Shown here: piece by piece, positions 47,072 to 59,564 of the stretch
Layout of the letters: every line of letters begins with the position of its first letter
Numbering within the stretch: the first letter of the stretch is position 1
NCBI RefSeq assembly: GCF_024679245.1
Contig: NC_090177.1
Span: forward strand, 24,964,950 to 25,028,949
DNA length: 64,000 nucleotides
Reading direction: 5' to 3'
From: Pseudorasbora parva
Lineage: Eukaryota > Chordata > Actinopteri > Cypriniformes > Gobionidae
Notes under the pieces: model-generated
What the model was told of the DNA's origin: nothing
The model's database searches: none
What the model saw: the letters and a program-made list of their open reading frames with translations, nothing else
Position numbers and translations under genes: made by a program

Positions 47072-50000
47072 ATGAGCTATCACAAACCCGACGAGAAAAC
47101 TCTGCAGGGCCTGAAAGACATCGCGAACAAGCTCAGGATTCTCTCCATCAAGGAAACATGTGCCTCAAACTCCGGGTAAAATCTTCTGAACTTATTCAAA
47201 TGAATTCTAAACATATTTATTGGACGGTGAACGACAGTTTTGCAACTATGTTCGCTCATTTGTCGTGCAAAGGTTCACTTGACGTTCCTGCATAACACGT
47301 GAACTTGTCGAGGGGGACGGGACACAGACAGTTCTGTTATTTTCGACCTTTTTACCTATTATAAATTAGTCTTTGGCATTGCACTGATACTACGAGTGTC
47401 TCGCGATATAAAAACAGCCTTTTAGCTCAATGGCTTCCAAGAATTGACCAGTGAAAATTGGCTTAGCTCTTACTGACCCTATAATTAGCACGGGACTGCA
47501 CGAAGGATTATAAAGTGCCAATGTTTGTATGATTCTAAAATAACCATTGCGTTTAAGTCATAATAATGTACCACGCACTGTTCTTTTGAATCGGATCTTT
47601 TTGTTGAACCGGTTCTTTGAAACGAGCTATTCGTAAGATCCGGTCTGCGGAAATGATTCGGGCTTCCCTTAACCAATTAATTTATACCGCCAGCTCGTGG
47701 CTGCACGTTTCCCCTACAGGTTGTCACGTGGAGTCGTGCAGGACTCGTGGTATCCGTTGTGCTACGGGTTAAAGTGCTGTTAGCCTCAATGAAGAAGCAT
47801 GCTTCAGATTCAGCTTTATGTATGTGGTGATAAGGAGAGTTCGAATGAAGCTTGCGTAAAAAAGAAAAGTAAAGCTTTGCTTTGCATTGCCTAATCTCTG
47901 CAGTTCTCTCCTTCTTCTTTTTTTTTTTGAGGCTGACCAATTTATTGCCACAGATGGTCATTTCTCAACATGAACTGAAATCGAAAAGGGGAGTCTCTTA
48001 ACGTATAGAGGATATAAAGGCTGCCTTATCCGATGCTTTAATTAAATAGAGAGGGTATATTAAACTGTGTGTTTTTTTTTGTTTTTGTTTTTGTGTGGTC
48101 CATGCATCAGAGGGTTAATTTGTTACAATCTACAATGAACACACCCTTACTGGCATGTTACAATCTTTTATTTGTTGTAAATCTTGTATAGGAATTTCCC
48201 TGAGTGTTGAAACTTACCTGATACTATTTGTTTTACTGTTATGACACTTCCTCTTATTCTGTTCCTTCTCATTTCTGGGTGTATGATGTCCTTGTCTTTT
48301 TTCCCCCCTCATCTCAAGTTGTTAGAATCACTTAGTATACATGACAGGGTTTAAACAAGGTTTCAAGGAAGTACTGATCATGACTCAGACTTTACCTTTT
48401 GAAATCTAATCTCTTATTCTGAACCTGATCAACGGAGATTTGTTTCTTAACACATTTACCTTTGTTGTTTTTTCTTATTTCAGCCTAAATGAGTCACATT
48501 ATACAACACAAATGGTAATTCATCAAGGGTGGTGTTTGATGGAAAATGAAGAAATATAGTGAACAGTAACATAGGACTGCATGTATTTTGACTCACAATA
48601 ACATTGTAATGTACAGTTTTGTGACCACTCAATTGCACGAGTGCTTTCCAAACTCTGACTTTAAAGTTCTTATCAATTTAAGACACTTTGGGAGCAAACA
48701 AACTAACAGTTGTGCTGCACCCTTAATTGAAGTACAAACTTGATTATTGTCTCTCTTATTTTATTTATTTATTTTACTTACTGTTGTTTTACAGTAACCA
48801 GTGCTGCTACTGTAACCGGTCCCATTAAAAAAAAAGTTTCAATAAGTAATCTTATTGTTTGAGTTTAATGGAACGCAAAAGGAGATATTTAGAATAATGT
48901 TCAAACAACTCTTTCAAATTTAAAAATATGCATTTTTGGAATGTTGATGTTCTATTACTTCAGCTTCATACCTCAAAAAATAAGTAAAATATGCAAATTG
49001 TCCCGAGACATTAAACTATTGCACTGTAGTCGCTTTATTTGAATTTTAGAGGCTACAACCCTTCTGCTTGTTATATAGCTCCTATATTATGTGCCTGTTT
49101 CAGCAGTAGCTGAAGTCATTGATTCTGATAAGGTCTATTACTACACCTCAAACCCCAATGATGACCGTAGCAACTTTTGCCCTTTAGTACCGTTTGCAAT
49201 CATGTTCTAGTTTTTGAAGTGAAAGATAACCTGCATGTCTGATTGGTCTTTAACATCCAGCATGTTTGAGCCAATGGTTAATAGTTGATGGATGGATTAA
49301 TACTGATGTGTGTTCCCTCTCGCAGACATCCCACCTCGTGCTGCAGCGCTGCAGAACTCATGTCAGTGCTGTTCTTCCACACCATGCGCTACAAAGCCGA
49401 CGATCCTCGTCACCCCAGCAATGACCGCTTCATTTTGTCCAAGGTGGCCTATTGTTCTGTGTTGGGTTATGGGCTTCATTGCACTTTTGAGTTTCCTCTA
49501 AGTACTTGGAGATTAAATGTATTCCACTCCTTACGTTACTGTTTTCAGGGCCATGCTGCTCCAATTCTGTATGCTGCCTGGGCAGAGGCTGGATTCATCA
49601 AAGAGTCTGAACTGCTAAACCTGCGTAAGGTCGACTCTGACTTGGAGGGTCACCCCACCCCTGTGAGTAAAACTATTATCACCACATGTACCTTTCAAAA
49701 GTTTGGGGTTGGTTAGATTGTTTTTGTTTTGTTTGTGTTTTTGAAAGAAGTTGCTTATTTTTACCAAAGCTGCATTTATTTGAGCGAAAATACAGTGAAA
49801 ACAGTAACGTTGTAAAAGATTATTTAAAATAACTTTTCTATATAAGCGTTTAAAATGTAATTTCTAGGGCTGGGTTAAAGTTCTCTGCTGTTTTCATTTG
49901 GTGAATGAACACAACTGTAGCTTGCCAGTACATACTGTCTAATAAATTGTGATAAACTTTGTGATTTCTTTTTGATATGAAACAGTGTCAGCTTTCAATT

Positions 50001-53000
50001 TGTCAATTTAATTATGAATTCCAACATTAAATACCACTTGGCGCTCTTCTGTGGTGTGACAGATCGCTGTTAAACAGCACAAAGTGCATGTGACTGAATT
50101 ATTTCTTATGCTTTACTACTTGTTATAGTACAAAATAAACATGAATGAACATCAGAAGGTATTAATGAAAATCATTCGGGAAAATCAAAATTCCCGAAAT
50201 CATATCACGTCTCATGTAATTGCTCGGTGTTACATGTTAAAACCGTGGAAAGGCGTCAATCGATGCAGTTTCAAAGGGCTTCCATGATCCCAGTTGAGAA
50301 ACCATTGGTCATTTCTTTTAAACAAATAAAGTTATATACTTTTTAACCTTTGGTGTTCTGCTTTTGCATGACTCCTTCACATTGGAAAGATCACACATGA
50401 GACGTACGTGAGAGTACCGACCCAGTGTTACAATGAACTTGCAAAGATTAAATCAAACGCCCTTTCAGAAAGTTCAGCAGTTGTGGAACTCCAGTAAGGG
50501 CTGTCAAGTCTATTTTATTCACTTTAAACATTGGATGAAATTAACTCGAAATTAATACATAACCAATCAACATAACACAAACAATTGATACAGATTTATT
50601 TTTCCACAAGTCCGATGTTTTAGTGATTATAGTTTTGTAATGTTAGCTTGTTGTAAGTCACCCACTACAACTAACAAGGTGTTAAGCCTATGCGTTAACT
50701 GATATTAGGCTAATGTAGATTTACTGCTGTGTTGGGCTCAATGCTGTATGGAAGAATTTCGAAGAAGTAAGATAATTAATAATTATATTCAGTGGGGTGA
50801 ACCTATGTCGCTTTGTTTTATGTCGGATAGCCAAAGTATCTCCAAACCACTAAAGTGAACTTTCTTGTTCTGTGTCCTCCGAGCTGTTCGTGAGCACTGA
50901 GTTTTCTTCACTATCGCTCATTTTTCTCCCTCCACTTCACTCCGATCCTCCAAGCCTGTCAACTACTGACTGTAAACAACAACGCATGCGGCACTCAGAA
51001 GCCTGGTCTGCAAAACGCATGTGTAGCATAACGCATAAGCATTATATTGAGAATTTATCGAAATGTTGTTATTGTTTTATCAAGGAAAATTATTTTGCGA
51101 TAATTGTTTTATCACCCAGCCCTATTTCGAAGTGTGCTAATTCTTTAATTTTAACCTTGAATATTATTGTAATGTATCAACTGAGCCTCCCTTTATAGTT
51201 TACAGACTTTGTTAAGAGAATACATTTTCTTTAAGAATATTTCTATGAACTGAAGTCTAATTGCGATACCCAGCCCTAGTAATTTATTCCTGTGACATAA
51301 AACTGATTTTTTAGCATCATTACTCCAGTCGTCAGTGTCACAGGATCCTTTAGCAATCATTCTAAAATTCTGATTTGGTGCTTAAGAAACATTTATTTTC
51401 AATGTTGAAAACAGTTGTGATGCTTAATATTGTGCATACTTTTAAGGTTTTTTAAAGAATTAGGAAGATCAGAAAAACATTATAAATGCCTTTTACTTAA
51501 TTTAATGTGTGTGTAAAGTTGTATGAATAAATGTTTTTATTTCTTTAAACAAAACCATACTGACTTTAGTTTTATAACTAAATCTTTCACATTGCCAGTA
51601 TATAAGATTTTCACATAACCAGTTACCATGAAAATAACCTCACTTCTCTGTTGATTTCAGAAACTAGCGTTTGTGGATGTGGCGACAGGTTCTCTTGGCC
51701 AGGGTTTGGGTGCTGCCTGTGGTATGGCCTACACCGGAAAATACTTTGATAAATCTAGGTATGTGTGTTCTCCCAGAGCATGCTTTCTTTTTTCCTGTGA
51801 CATTATTTCCCTTTTTTAATGAATCATACCATGACCTACTGTAGTATGAAAGTAATTTGGTGTACATCAAATTAAAGTCCAAACAAGGTTTTACTCACAT
51901 CATAGTTGATAATTTAGTAATGGTGTAATATATAAAACTAATTTTACTAATGTCTTCCAGGGAAACCTGTCCCGTCCAAATAGGGCTTATTACACCATTA
52001 TTAAATGATCAACTATGATGTGAGCAAAACCTTGTTTGGACTTGATCATTTTTTTTATTTGATGTACAGCAAATTACTTGCATACAATATCCAAATCTGC
52101 CATTTTTATCAAACAACTGTCTATTTTTCTCAAACAACATTACTAAAAATTCTAGATTTTTAGATTAAAATTTAAATTAACGCTTCTCATGTTGTTGTTG
52201 TTTTCTTGTTTTTGATCTACCTGAGCTACCTTTTGCTTACATAAAGCTTCAATTTAATTTCAGTATGAAGGTTCCCCAAAAAATGTAATTAATAAATGGA
52301 GTCAAATCATTGTAAATGCTAAGACTGTCAATTTTTAACATCAGTGTTAAAAGAAGAATTTGATACTGGTCTACATTTTAGTTTTTGTCTTTTTACATAA
52401 TTATGCAGGTTTATTATGAACAACCACTTCTATGAACACACGTGAAGTTTATTTAAATAGGATGCTTATAATAATTTAGAATTATATGAAAAATTAAAAC
52501 ATGCCTGCATAAAATATAACTGACAAGCACAGCAGAAGACCTTTTGCAATGCCCACATCTAGAAACCCACACTCCCAACTCTGTAATAAACACGGAGGTG
52601 TTAGTCACATCACAGAAGTCGAGTGATAAGAAATGTAACTAACATCATTTAGAAAATGAGTCCCATCCGATTAGGGCTTAGAGAGGAACATTTGATGGTG
52701 TTGTTGTAACGATCTTATCTCAGTTTCTCTCACGTCTTATCTCGTTTCATCAGCTACCGTGTGTTCTGCATGTTGGGAGATGGTGAGTGCTCTGAGGGGT
52801 CCGTGTGGGAAGCCATGGCTTTTGCCTCCTATTACAAGCTTGACAATCTAGTGGCCATCCTTGATGTGAACCGTCTGGGCCAGAGTGAAGCAGCACCACT
52901 GCAGCACAACATGAACACTTACAAGGAGCGCTGCGAGGCCTTCGGGTAGGTCTTCCACATACTGCTGGGTTTTAGCTCAGGGTCCCCGCGGAGTCTTAAA

Positions 53001-53166
53001 AAGTCTTAAAAGTATTAAATTTCAAAATCAAAATATAAGGCCTTAAAAAGTCTTAAATTCGCGGAAGCATTGCGTTCTAGGTCTTAAATAATGTTTAACA
53101 GGTCTTAATTTTCCTACGTCCATGTAACGCTACCTCATTGAAATGCTCTCGCCTCCCGCAGCACGC

Positions 53167-53205
<39 letters not shown>

Positions 53206-54335
53206 TTCTGTGGTGTTTGTAGTTCTTTCTTTCGCTAGACCAACTATTGTTCGCTCTATTACAACTACAAATTAGACAAGCATGCCACGTGTATTGCAGC
53301 AAATCAGCTTTCGTGTTATTGGCACGAGCCTCTTTCTGATCGTACCCCAGAGACGCATAAAACAGATTTTATTCTTCAGCTGAGTCTGACGGTTCTTGCA
53401 GTTCCGCGATCGTGAACGCGAATCTTTCTCACCATCTTGCTAAATGACCAAATAAAAGTATAATCTACCCGATTGCACTAAAAGAGTTAATAACAGTGAT
53501 GTAAACTCCGAACTCCGATGTCAGACTGTGTGTGTTTGCTGCCTGTCAGCGCTCGCGCGAGTGTATTGAATGTGTTATTTCTTGGCTCATTACTCTAAGG
53601 TTACTCTTGAACGATCAAATATACACATTATGCATATGTCTATATCCTGATTTGAGTTAAAAAGTTTGGGACGTGTCAGTAAGCACTGGATCTGCGCATT
53701 AGTAAGCTCTCAAATTGAAAGCTAATAGCTTAACAACAACACAAACGGGGAAACAGCACTTACACTTAAAGGAACACTCCGACTGTTTTAGAAATAGGGC
53801 TTATTCAACTTTGGTACTTTGCTACATTTAGATATGTGGGGAAATGCATTTTAAGATAAGCTAGCTAGCGGCGACCCTGCCAAACTAAAACAATGCACTG
53901 AGCCATGCATTTGCCCACATATCTAAATGTCTAAGTTGAATAAGCCCTATTTCTAAAAACCGGTGGGTGTTCCTCTTTGGAGGTATGCATCTATATGTTG
54001 TATTTATTTGTCCTATTGTCATTTGTTTATAAGTATACATTTTATCACTGACCGATTACTTGATTACGTAATCACTTGAAAACGTTTTACTTATATTAAG
54101 CAATTATTGCTGTGGTTTACTTTTAAGATGTTGGTTCCCACCCCAAGCGATCGTGTTATTAAAGATAGATAGTGCACTACTGGACCAGTCTTTTTTGATA
54201 ATAACAAAACAAGATTCATGCATTTTGTCAGTTTTATTGCCGTGTGTGACTATTGTGCATCTAACATAATAATATGGTTAATGTTGCATCCTAATTATTT
54301 AAAAAAATAAAAATGTTTGCAAATCTATGGCAGTG

Positions 54336-54370
<35 letters not shown>

Positions 54371-57300
54371 TGTATGTATGTATATATGCTGCGCTAATCC
54401 TGGTGGGATTGAGCTATGAATTATAAGTTTACTAATACTTTGTTCAATTTAAATAAATTAAATAATATAATTTTAAGTAGCCTAATTGAGTGATTCTGCA
54501 TTTCCTATATGCATGTTTTTTTATTGCGTGATATAGGTCTTAAATTTTATTCATAATGGTCTTAAAAAGGTCTTGAAAAGTCTTAAATTTGACTTGGTGA
54601 AACCTGCAGATACCCTGTAGCTCCTGCTATGGTAAATACTCACCATGCCACTTTATTAGTTACATCGGTTCAACTGCTTATTAATGCAAAAATCTAATCA
54701 GCCAATCACATGGCAGCAACGCAATGAAATTAGGCATGATGAGCAAGATCTTCTGAATGTCAAAACTGAGCATCAGTATGGGGAAGAAAGGTGATTTAAG
54801 TTACTTTGAACGTGGTATGGTTGTTTGTGCCAGATGGGCTGGTCTGAGTATTTCGGAAACTGCTGATGTGCAGTGCTTCATACCAGTCACTGAGAGATGA
54901 ATCCCATCTCTCAGTGAATCCCAATTTTTCCACCCCAAAATTGTTCATCCTTATTTCATATTGCATACTATTTTGCATGGTGTTTATACTCTATTCTGCC
55001 TGTGCTTTGAGCTATAAAATCAGTGGGCTAGTATTCAATTAAGAACATGACTATTGTCCTTGCATTTATTTTGTTTGAAATGTAACCAATTTGTTTCTTT
55101 AGCTTCAATACTTATGTGGTGGATGGCCATGATGTGGAGGAGCTGTGCAAGGCTATGTGGCATGCCAAACAAATAAAAGGGAAACCCACTGCCATTGTAG
55201 CCAAAACTTTGAAAGGCAAAGGTCTCAAAGGTGACTAACTGTCCTGTACTGCAAGACCAGCAGCACATCATGATGAACACTATTAATGATGTCTATTTTT
55301 ATGATCCTCCTGCTGACTGTCTGACCTCTTCTTTTGTTCAGGCATTGAGGATCAGGAGAATTGGCATGGAAAGCCTATGCCAAAAGAACGTGCTGATGAG
55401 CTGATTAATGACCTCCTGAGTCAGATCCAGTCCCCCAATAAGCCCCTCCACCCTCAACTGCCCAATGATGATGCTGCTCCAGCTGACCTCACCCCCATCC
55501 ACCTTCTCACTGCTCCAGAATACAAAATCGGAGACAAGGTGATAAACTGAGACATTAATACTTCATAGGTGTTGGAGTTTTGGCTGATGCATTTCTTTGA
55601 GCAAATGATTCCCGTCCTCTAAAGTTCCTAAAAAGAATGCTTTATAAAGCTTCTGCTTTGGTTTGCCCTCTCAGATCTCCACTAGAAAGGCTTATGGTGT
55701 CGCCCTGAAAAAGATGGGGGATGCCAGCCCTCGTGTGGTGGCCCTGGATGGTGACACCAAGAACTCAACCTTCGCTGACATCTTCAAGAAGGCCCATCCT
55801 GATCGCTACATTGAGTGCTTCATTGCTGAGCAGAATATGGTGTGTAACTGGATTTTTTTTTTACACTTATATTTAACAAGTCATGATGGCATAGCAAAAG
55901 TATATTACTTCAGTATTTGTCACAGATGAATAGGTTTGTAAAGCGTGTTTTGTGGAGCACTTTGTCATAAGTTGAAGGTGTGGTGCACTATTCATACAGT
56001 GCATTGTAAATACCTGACCTCACCCTGTTAAAATGTTATCTTTTACTTTTCACTTTCTGAGTAATATTTATCTATGTCAAGTGCTTACTAAATGAGACAT
56101 ATTTCCCACAGTGAGAAGGAATTCCTTTCTGCATAAACATGTAGTCATTTAGAGGCAAAATAAAGAATTTCTTTTTTATCAGATACATTACAGCAATATA
56201 TAGTCTGTTGTATTTAGTGATTTATTAATGGTTTAAATAATAGCCAAATAATATAAAACATACACTACAGTTAAAAGTTTGGAATCTATTTGGAGGTTTT
56301 AAAGCAAAAATGTATACTTGTAATATTATATTATAATGTGTGTGTGTGTATATATATATATGTATGCATGCATTTCCTAACATCTATTAAAATACTAAAG
56401 TTGTTTTAAATTGTAATATTTTTCTATTACAGTTTACCATTTCTAATAATAATGGACCAAATAAATTCAGTTTTGGTGAATGACACAAGATTAAAAAGAA
56501 GTTACTGACCCCAAACTTTTGAACAGTAGTGCAAGAGTATTTAATTGTATTTAAAAAATATAATGCATATTCATATAATGTATCTAAAAATATTACGTAT
56601 TAAATGTATTTAATTATGTTGCTATCCAGGTGAGTGTGGCTATTGGTTGTAGCACTCGTGATCGCACCGTTTCATTCGCCAGCACTTTCGCCGCCTTCTT
56701 TGCTCGTGCCTATGACCACATCCGTATGGCTGCGATCTCCCAGTCTAACGTCAACCTGGTTGGCTCTCACTGTGGCGTATCCATTGGTAAGGCATTGTAA
56801 TGTGAAGTACATGTACACTTGCCATTTATCTAGACTTATGTCAAATAGAAGAGAAGACTTGCCTATGAAGTACATCCTTTTGTTTTTGTTTTTTCTTCAT
56901 AACTATTCATTTTGTCCAGGTGAGGATGGCCCCTCACAGATGGCACTGGAGGATCTCGCAATGTTCCGTGCTATTCCAACATGCACATTGTTTTACCCTA
57001 GTGATGGAGTATCTACTGAGAGAGCTGTGGAACTTGCAGCCAATACAAAGGTACGGTTTATGGTTTCCACCTAATGGCCTCCTATAATGAAGTACAGTCA
57101 TTATTATTTTGATCCCAGAAAGTTATTCTGTTGTTCTTTGGCTCACAGTTCATGTTTGTTCCTGCTTTCAGGGTATCTGTTTCATCCGCACTAGTCGACC
57201 TGACACTGCAGTCATCTATGATGCTGGAGAGAAATTTGAAATTGGCAAAGCCAAGGTGAGAGTTAAAAAAAAAAAAATAGACCAGGGGCCTCATTTATGT

Positions 57301-59564
57301 AACTTACCGCAGATGTCATCAAGTGTACGTGGACACCAGCTATATTTTGTGATACACAAAAGATTTCAGATTTATAAATCCTCCGAAATCACTAAATGGA
57401 GCTTACAGTGCCTAGTTTTACTATTCATAACCTTGTCTGCATATAATTATGCATATTTCCATCCATGTGACATGTTTAACACTGTCAAAGGTGCAAGACT
57501 TTTAAAAAAAAAAGTGATATTAGAAATGCCATTATTGCCTTACATTACTTTGCTGAAAATCATCCAATATCCTTTTTATGTTTGATAATAAATATATCAA
57601 AATATCTATAACCAAATTGTATAAAATATTAGATTCCTTTTTTTTTTTTTTTAGAATTAGTTGATTTGTTAATTTCCATTGGCCAAATAGGATTTGAATT
57701 CAACCATTTAGTTAATTTTAAGCAGTATGTAATTCATTTTAAGCATTTCGATTCAAATGGATGCAGTTTTGGTGGTAATGTGAACACATCTTTTACGATG
57801 TTTAGGCTATTTTTAATGTAAACTAATAGGCCTACTTATTTATTGCAAATACAGCCCAGTATTATTGTACTGCAGTGCAGTTGCCCAGTAAGCTATTGTC
57901 ACTGGACCTATTCAAACCAGACAATGGACCGTTTTACCACCAAATCCTGCATTGTCTGTAATATTGAATTAAGTGTGCACCACTTAGTTTAAAGAGGTAT
58001 TCTTGGAATTAGCCTATATTTAATCCTTGCTGTCATTTAAAACTGCATGTCACAGGAAAAGTGATCAAAATTAGCACATTCACATGTCTATCTAAATTAA
58101 TATCATTTTTTTTTTACTTCTGAGTAATGACTTTATGTAATTTCAGTGCATATCAGTGATAAAATGAAAACAGTTTAAAATTGTTCACTACTTTTCTCAC
58201 TCTAGTAAAAGAGTTTGTACGCAGGGGTCAGAGTTTGCGTGGATGTGTGCAAGTTTGTTTTTATAAATCCCTACTTGTGCATCGGAAGTGGTGTACACCT
58301 TTCAGGGCCTGTTTTGTGTGTATGCAACGGTTATAAGGCCCCAGAGCAACTTTTAATTGTTATTTAAATTTAGTTTCATACTACAGTAAGGAAGATTAAA
58401 GTTAGCAGCCATGCTGAGTAGTGTAATCTGTTTAGTAATGCAGTGAGAAAATGAGGCCTCCTGTTAGGCAGCTAAAAAATGGTCTGATTCACAATGATTT
58501 AACTAACAATTTTCTTTCTGTCCTGTAGGTGGTGCGGCAGTCCAACAAAGATCAGGTGACCGTTATTGGAGCTGGAGTAACACTGCATGAGGCTCTGGCA
58601 GCATATGACCAACTTGCCAAAGAAGGTTTGTTCAGCGCCTACTGGCCGTAATAGGACTTTACATTCGTACAATCTTAACAGTATATCAGTTTGACATTTA
58701 TAATGTAAGTTTAGTTAACTTTATGTTGTATATGGTTATATTTTACATATTTAAGCTCAAATGTCTTAACTGTGAAAATGCTGCTTGAGAGGCTCTCAGC
58801 CTGAATATTTCAGATTGTCAATTCTACCTTCTGACCTTACACAAGCAATTAACTCCTATATTAATAACCAGTAGCTAATGACATGAATGCCACAGACATG
58901 AATAATAGTGTTTTTTTTTGTTTTTTTTTAATGTAAATGTGCATTTATTTAGAGACGTGTTTAACTGATGTATATAAAGTATCACCAGAATATTTTTTTT
59001 GTATTAATTTCTTGTATTAACATTAACGTCCTCTTTTATAGCTTTTTTTATTTTTATCGTATGGCTTATTCATTTTGTTCTCAACATGAAGATAGTTGTG
59101 CTGCTGACAAAAACACAATAAAACCTAAATATATGATCTATTTGCCAGGTGTGAATATTCGGATAATCGATCCGTTCACCATTAAGCCCCTGGATGCCTC
59201 TACTATTGTGGCAAGCGCTCGTGCCACAGGAGGAAGGGTGATCACTGTTGAGGACCACTACAAAGAGGGTGAGCTGCTTTTCTTTCTTTTTTTCTTTTGT
59301 CTTTTTTGAAAAACCATGCCCACCTTCCTGTTACTTACTTAGTTCCCCCTTTTGCTGTGAGATATTTAATGTTCAAATGGTGTCATTGTAGGTGGTCTGG
59401 GCGAGGCTGTCCTGTCTGCAGTGGGGGAAGAGCCTGGCATTGTGGTGCAACGGCTGGCCGTGAGCCGCGTTCCCCAAAGTGGCAAACCACAGGAGCTTCT
59501 GGACATGTTTGGCATCAGTGCCAAATGTATCATTGCTGCCGTCAAGCGTACCTTCGCCAACTGA
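47072..59564 (+). CDS. tkt: Transketolase (14 coding exons, 625 residues)
   Basis: Thiamine-diphosphate enzyme of the non-oxidative pentose phosphate pathway, transferring two-carbon units between sugar phosphates in the cytosol. Exons 47072-47175, 49326-49443, 49549-49662, 51661-51758, 52754-52945, 55103-55230, 55342-55538, 55675-55839, 56630-56786, 56920-57050, 57172-57255, 58529-58625, 59149-59268, 59392-59564; 1,878 nt. Length matches human TKT (623). N-terminal domain: [15 protein letters not shown] with the active-site His, the cofactor motif [13 protein letters not shown]...N (about 152-185). Middle domain: [19 protein letters not shown] with the catalytic Glu, [21 protein letters not shown]-terminal domain: [21 protein letters not shown], ending VKRTFAN. 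Mammalian paralogues TKTL1/2 are excluded by the intact cofactor motif. Fish have tkta and tktb; which one this is I cannot say. Poly(A) signal 60231-60236. Confidence 0.97.
47176..49325 (+). other. tkt intron 1
   Basis: 2.15 kb of AT-rich sequence with short homopolymer runs. No repeat ends or genes recognised; ORFs here are random. Confidence 0.6.
49686..51545 (+). repeat. Common dispersed repeat split by a hAT insertion
   Basis: The left piece 49686-49864 (AAAGTTTGGGGTTGG ... AAAATGTAATTT) continues in order at 51279-51545 (ATTCCTGTGACATAAAACTG ... ATTCTGATTTGGTGCTTAAG ... TCAATGTTGAAAACAG), as in unbroken copies elsewhere in the window. The break coincides with the hAT at 49865-51278. 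Confidence 0.75.
49865..51278. mobile_element. hAT-family element nested in a dispersed repeat
   Basis: Ends TAGGGCTGGG ... CCCAGCCCTA. Flanking 8-mers GTAATTTC (49857-49864) and GTAATTTA (51279-51286) agree at 7 of 8. 1,414 bp, no transposase recognised. In tkt intron 49663-51660. Confidence 0.82.
51862..52070. mobile_element. Palindromic MITE just after tkt exon 4
   Basis: GTCCAAACAAGGTTTTACTC (about 51878) pairs with its near-exact reverse complement GAGCAAAACCTTGTTTGGAC... (about 52020). The outer arms GTACATCAAAT and ATTTGATGTAC also pair. Located about 100 bp into intron 51759-52753. The rest of that intron shows nothing further. Confidence 0.8.
53172..53202. repeat. (GT)n microsatellite
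   Basis: About 15 GT units following a GCACGCGCGCAC tract (alternating purine-pyrimidine). Confidence 0.95.
53766..53979. mobile_element. Hairpin MITE nested in the 1.64-kb element
   Basis: TTTTAGAAATAGGGCTTATT near the left pairs with AATAAGCCCTATTTCTAAAA on the right. Outer ends AAAGGAACACTCC and GGGTGTTCCTCTT also pair. 214 bp. Confidence 0.8.
54341..54388. repeat. (GTAT)n microsatellite
   Basis: About eleven GTAT units. Confidence 0.95.
54640..54895 (+). mobile_element. Truncated Tc1/mariner-like fragment
   Basis: CCACTTTATTAGTTACATCG, CAGCCAATCACATGGCAGC, GGGGAAGAAAGGTGATTTAA and GGCTGGTCTGAGTATTTC match, in order, the end and transposase start of a Tc1-like element abundant in fish (recalled, not searched). 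Only the first part of the transposase region remains and it is frame-broken. Confidence 0.65.
56266..56535. repeat. Copy of the window's common dispersed repeat
   Basis: Bounded by CACTACAGTTAAAAGTTTGG on the left and CCAAACTTTTGAACAGTAGTG-type sequence on the right (the two are inverted). Contains a short TG/TA tract at about 56337-56360. In tkt intron 55840-56629. Confidence 0.6.
57283..58344. mobile_element. Possible hAT-like element in tkt intron
   Basis: Left edge CAGGGGCCTCATTTATGTAA; right edge GGTTATAAGGCCCCAG reverse-complements to CTGGGGCCTTATAACC. The ends look related, but no matching 8-bp flanks were found, so the limits are provisional. Fills most of intron 57256-58528. Confidence 0.4.

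Larger units (their letters stand above)
52978..54617. mobile_element. 1.64-kb DNA element with 5-bp target duplication TAGCT
   Basis: Left end CAGGGTCCCCGCGG, right end reverse-complemented CAGGGTATCTGCAGG. Both subterminal regions are dense in GTCTTAAA motifs (GTCTTAAAAAGTCTTAAA on the left, GGTCTTGAAAAGTCTTAAAT on the right). TAGCT flanks both sides (52973-52977, 54618-54622). No transposase ORF. It contains a (GT)n at 53172-53202, a hairpin MITE at 53766-53979 and a (GTAT)n at 54341-54388. In tkt intron 52946-55102. Confidence 0.75.

Noticed and set aside
46792..47295. A 167-codon ORF overlapping the tkt start
   Set aside because: It reads tkt exon 1 in the wrong frame; the true frame from 47072 gives the conserved transketolase N-terminus and splices in phase to 49326.
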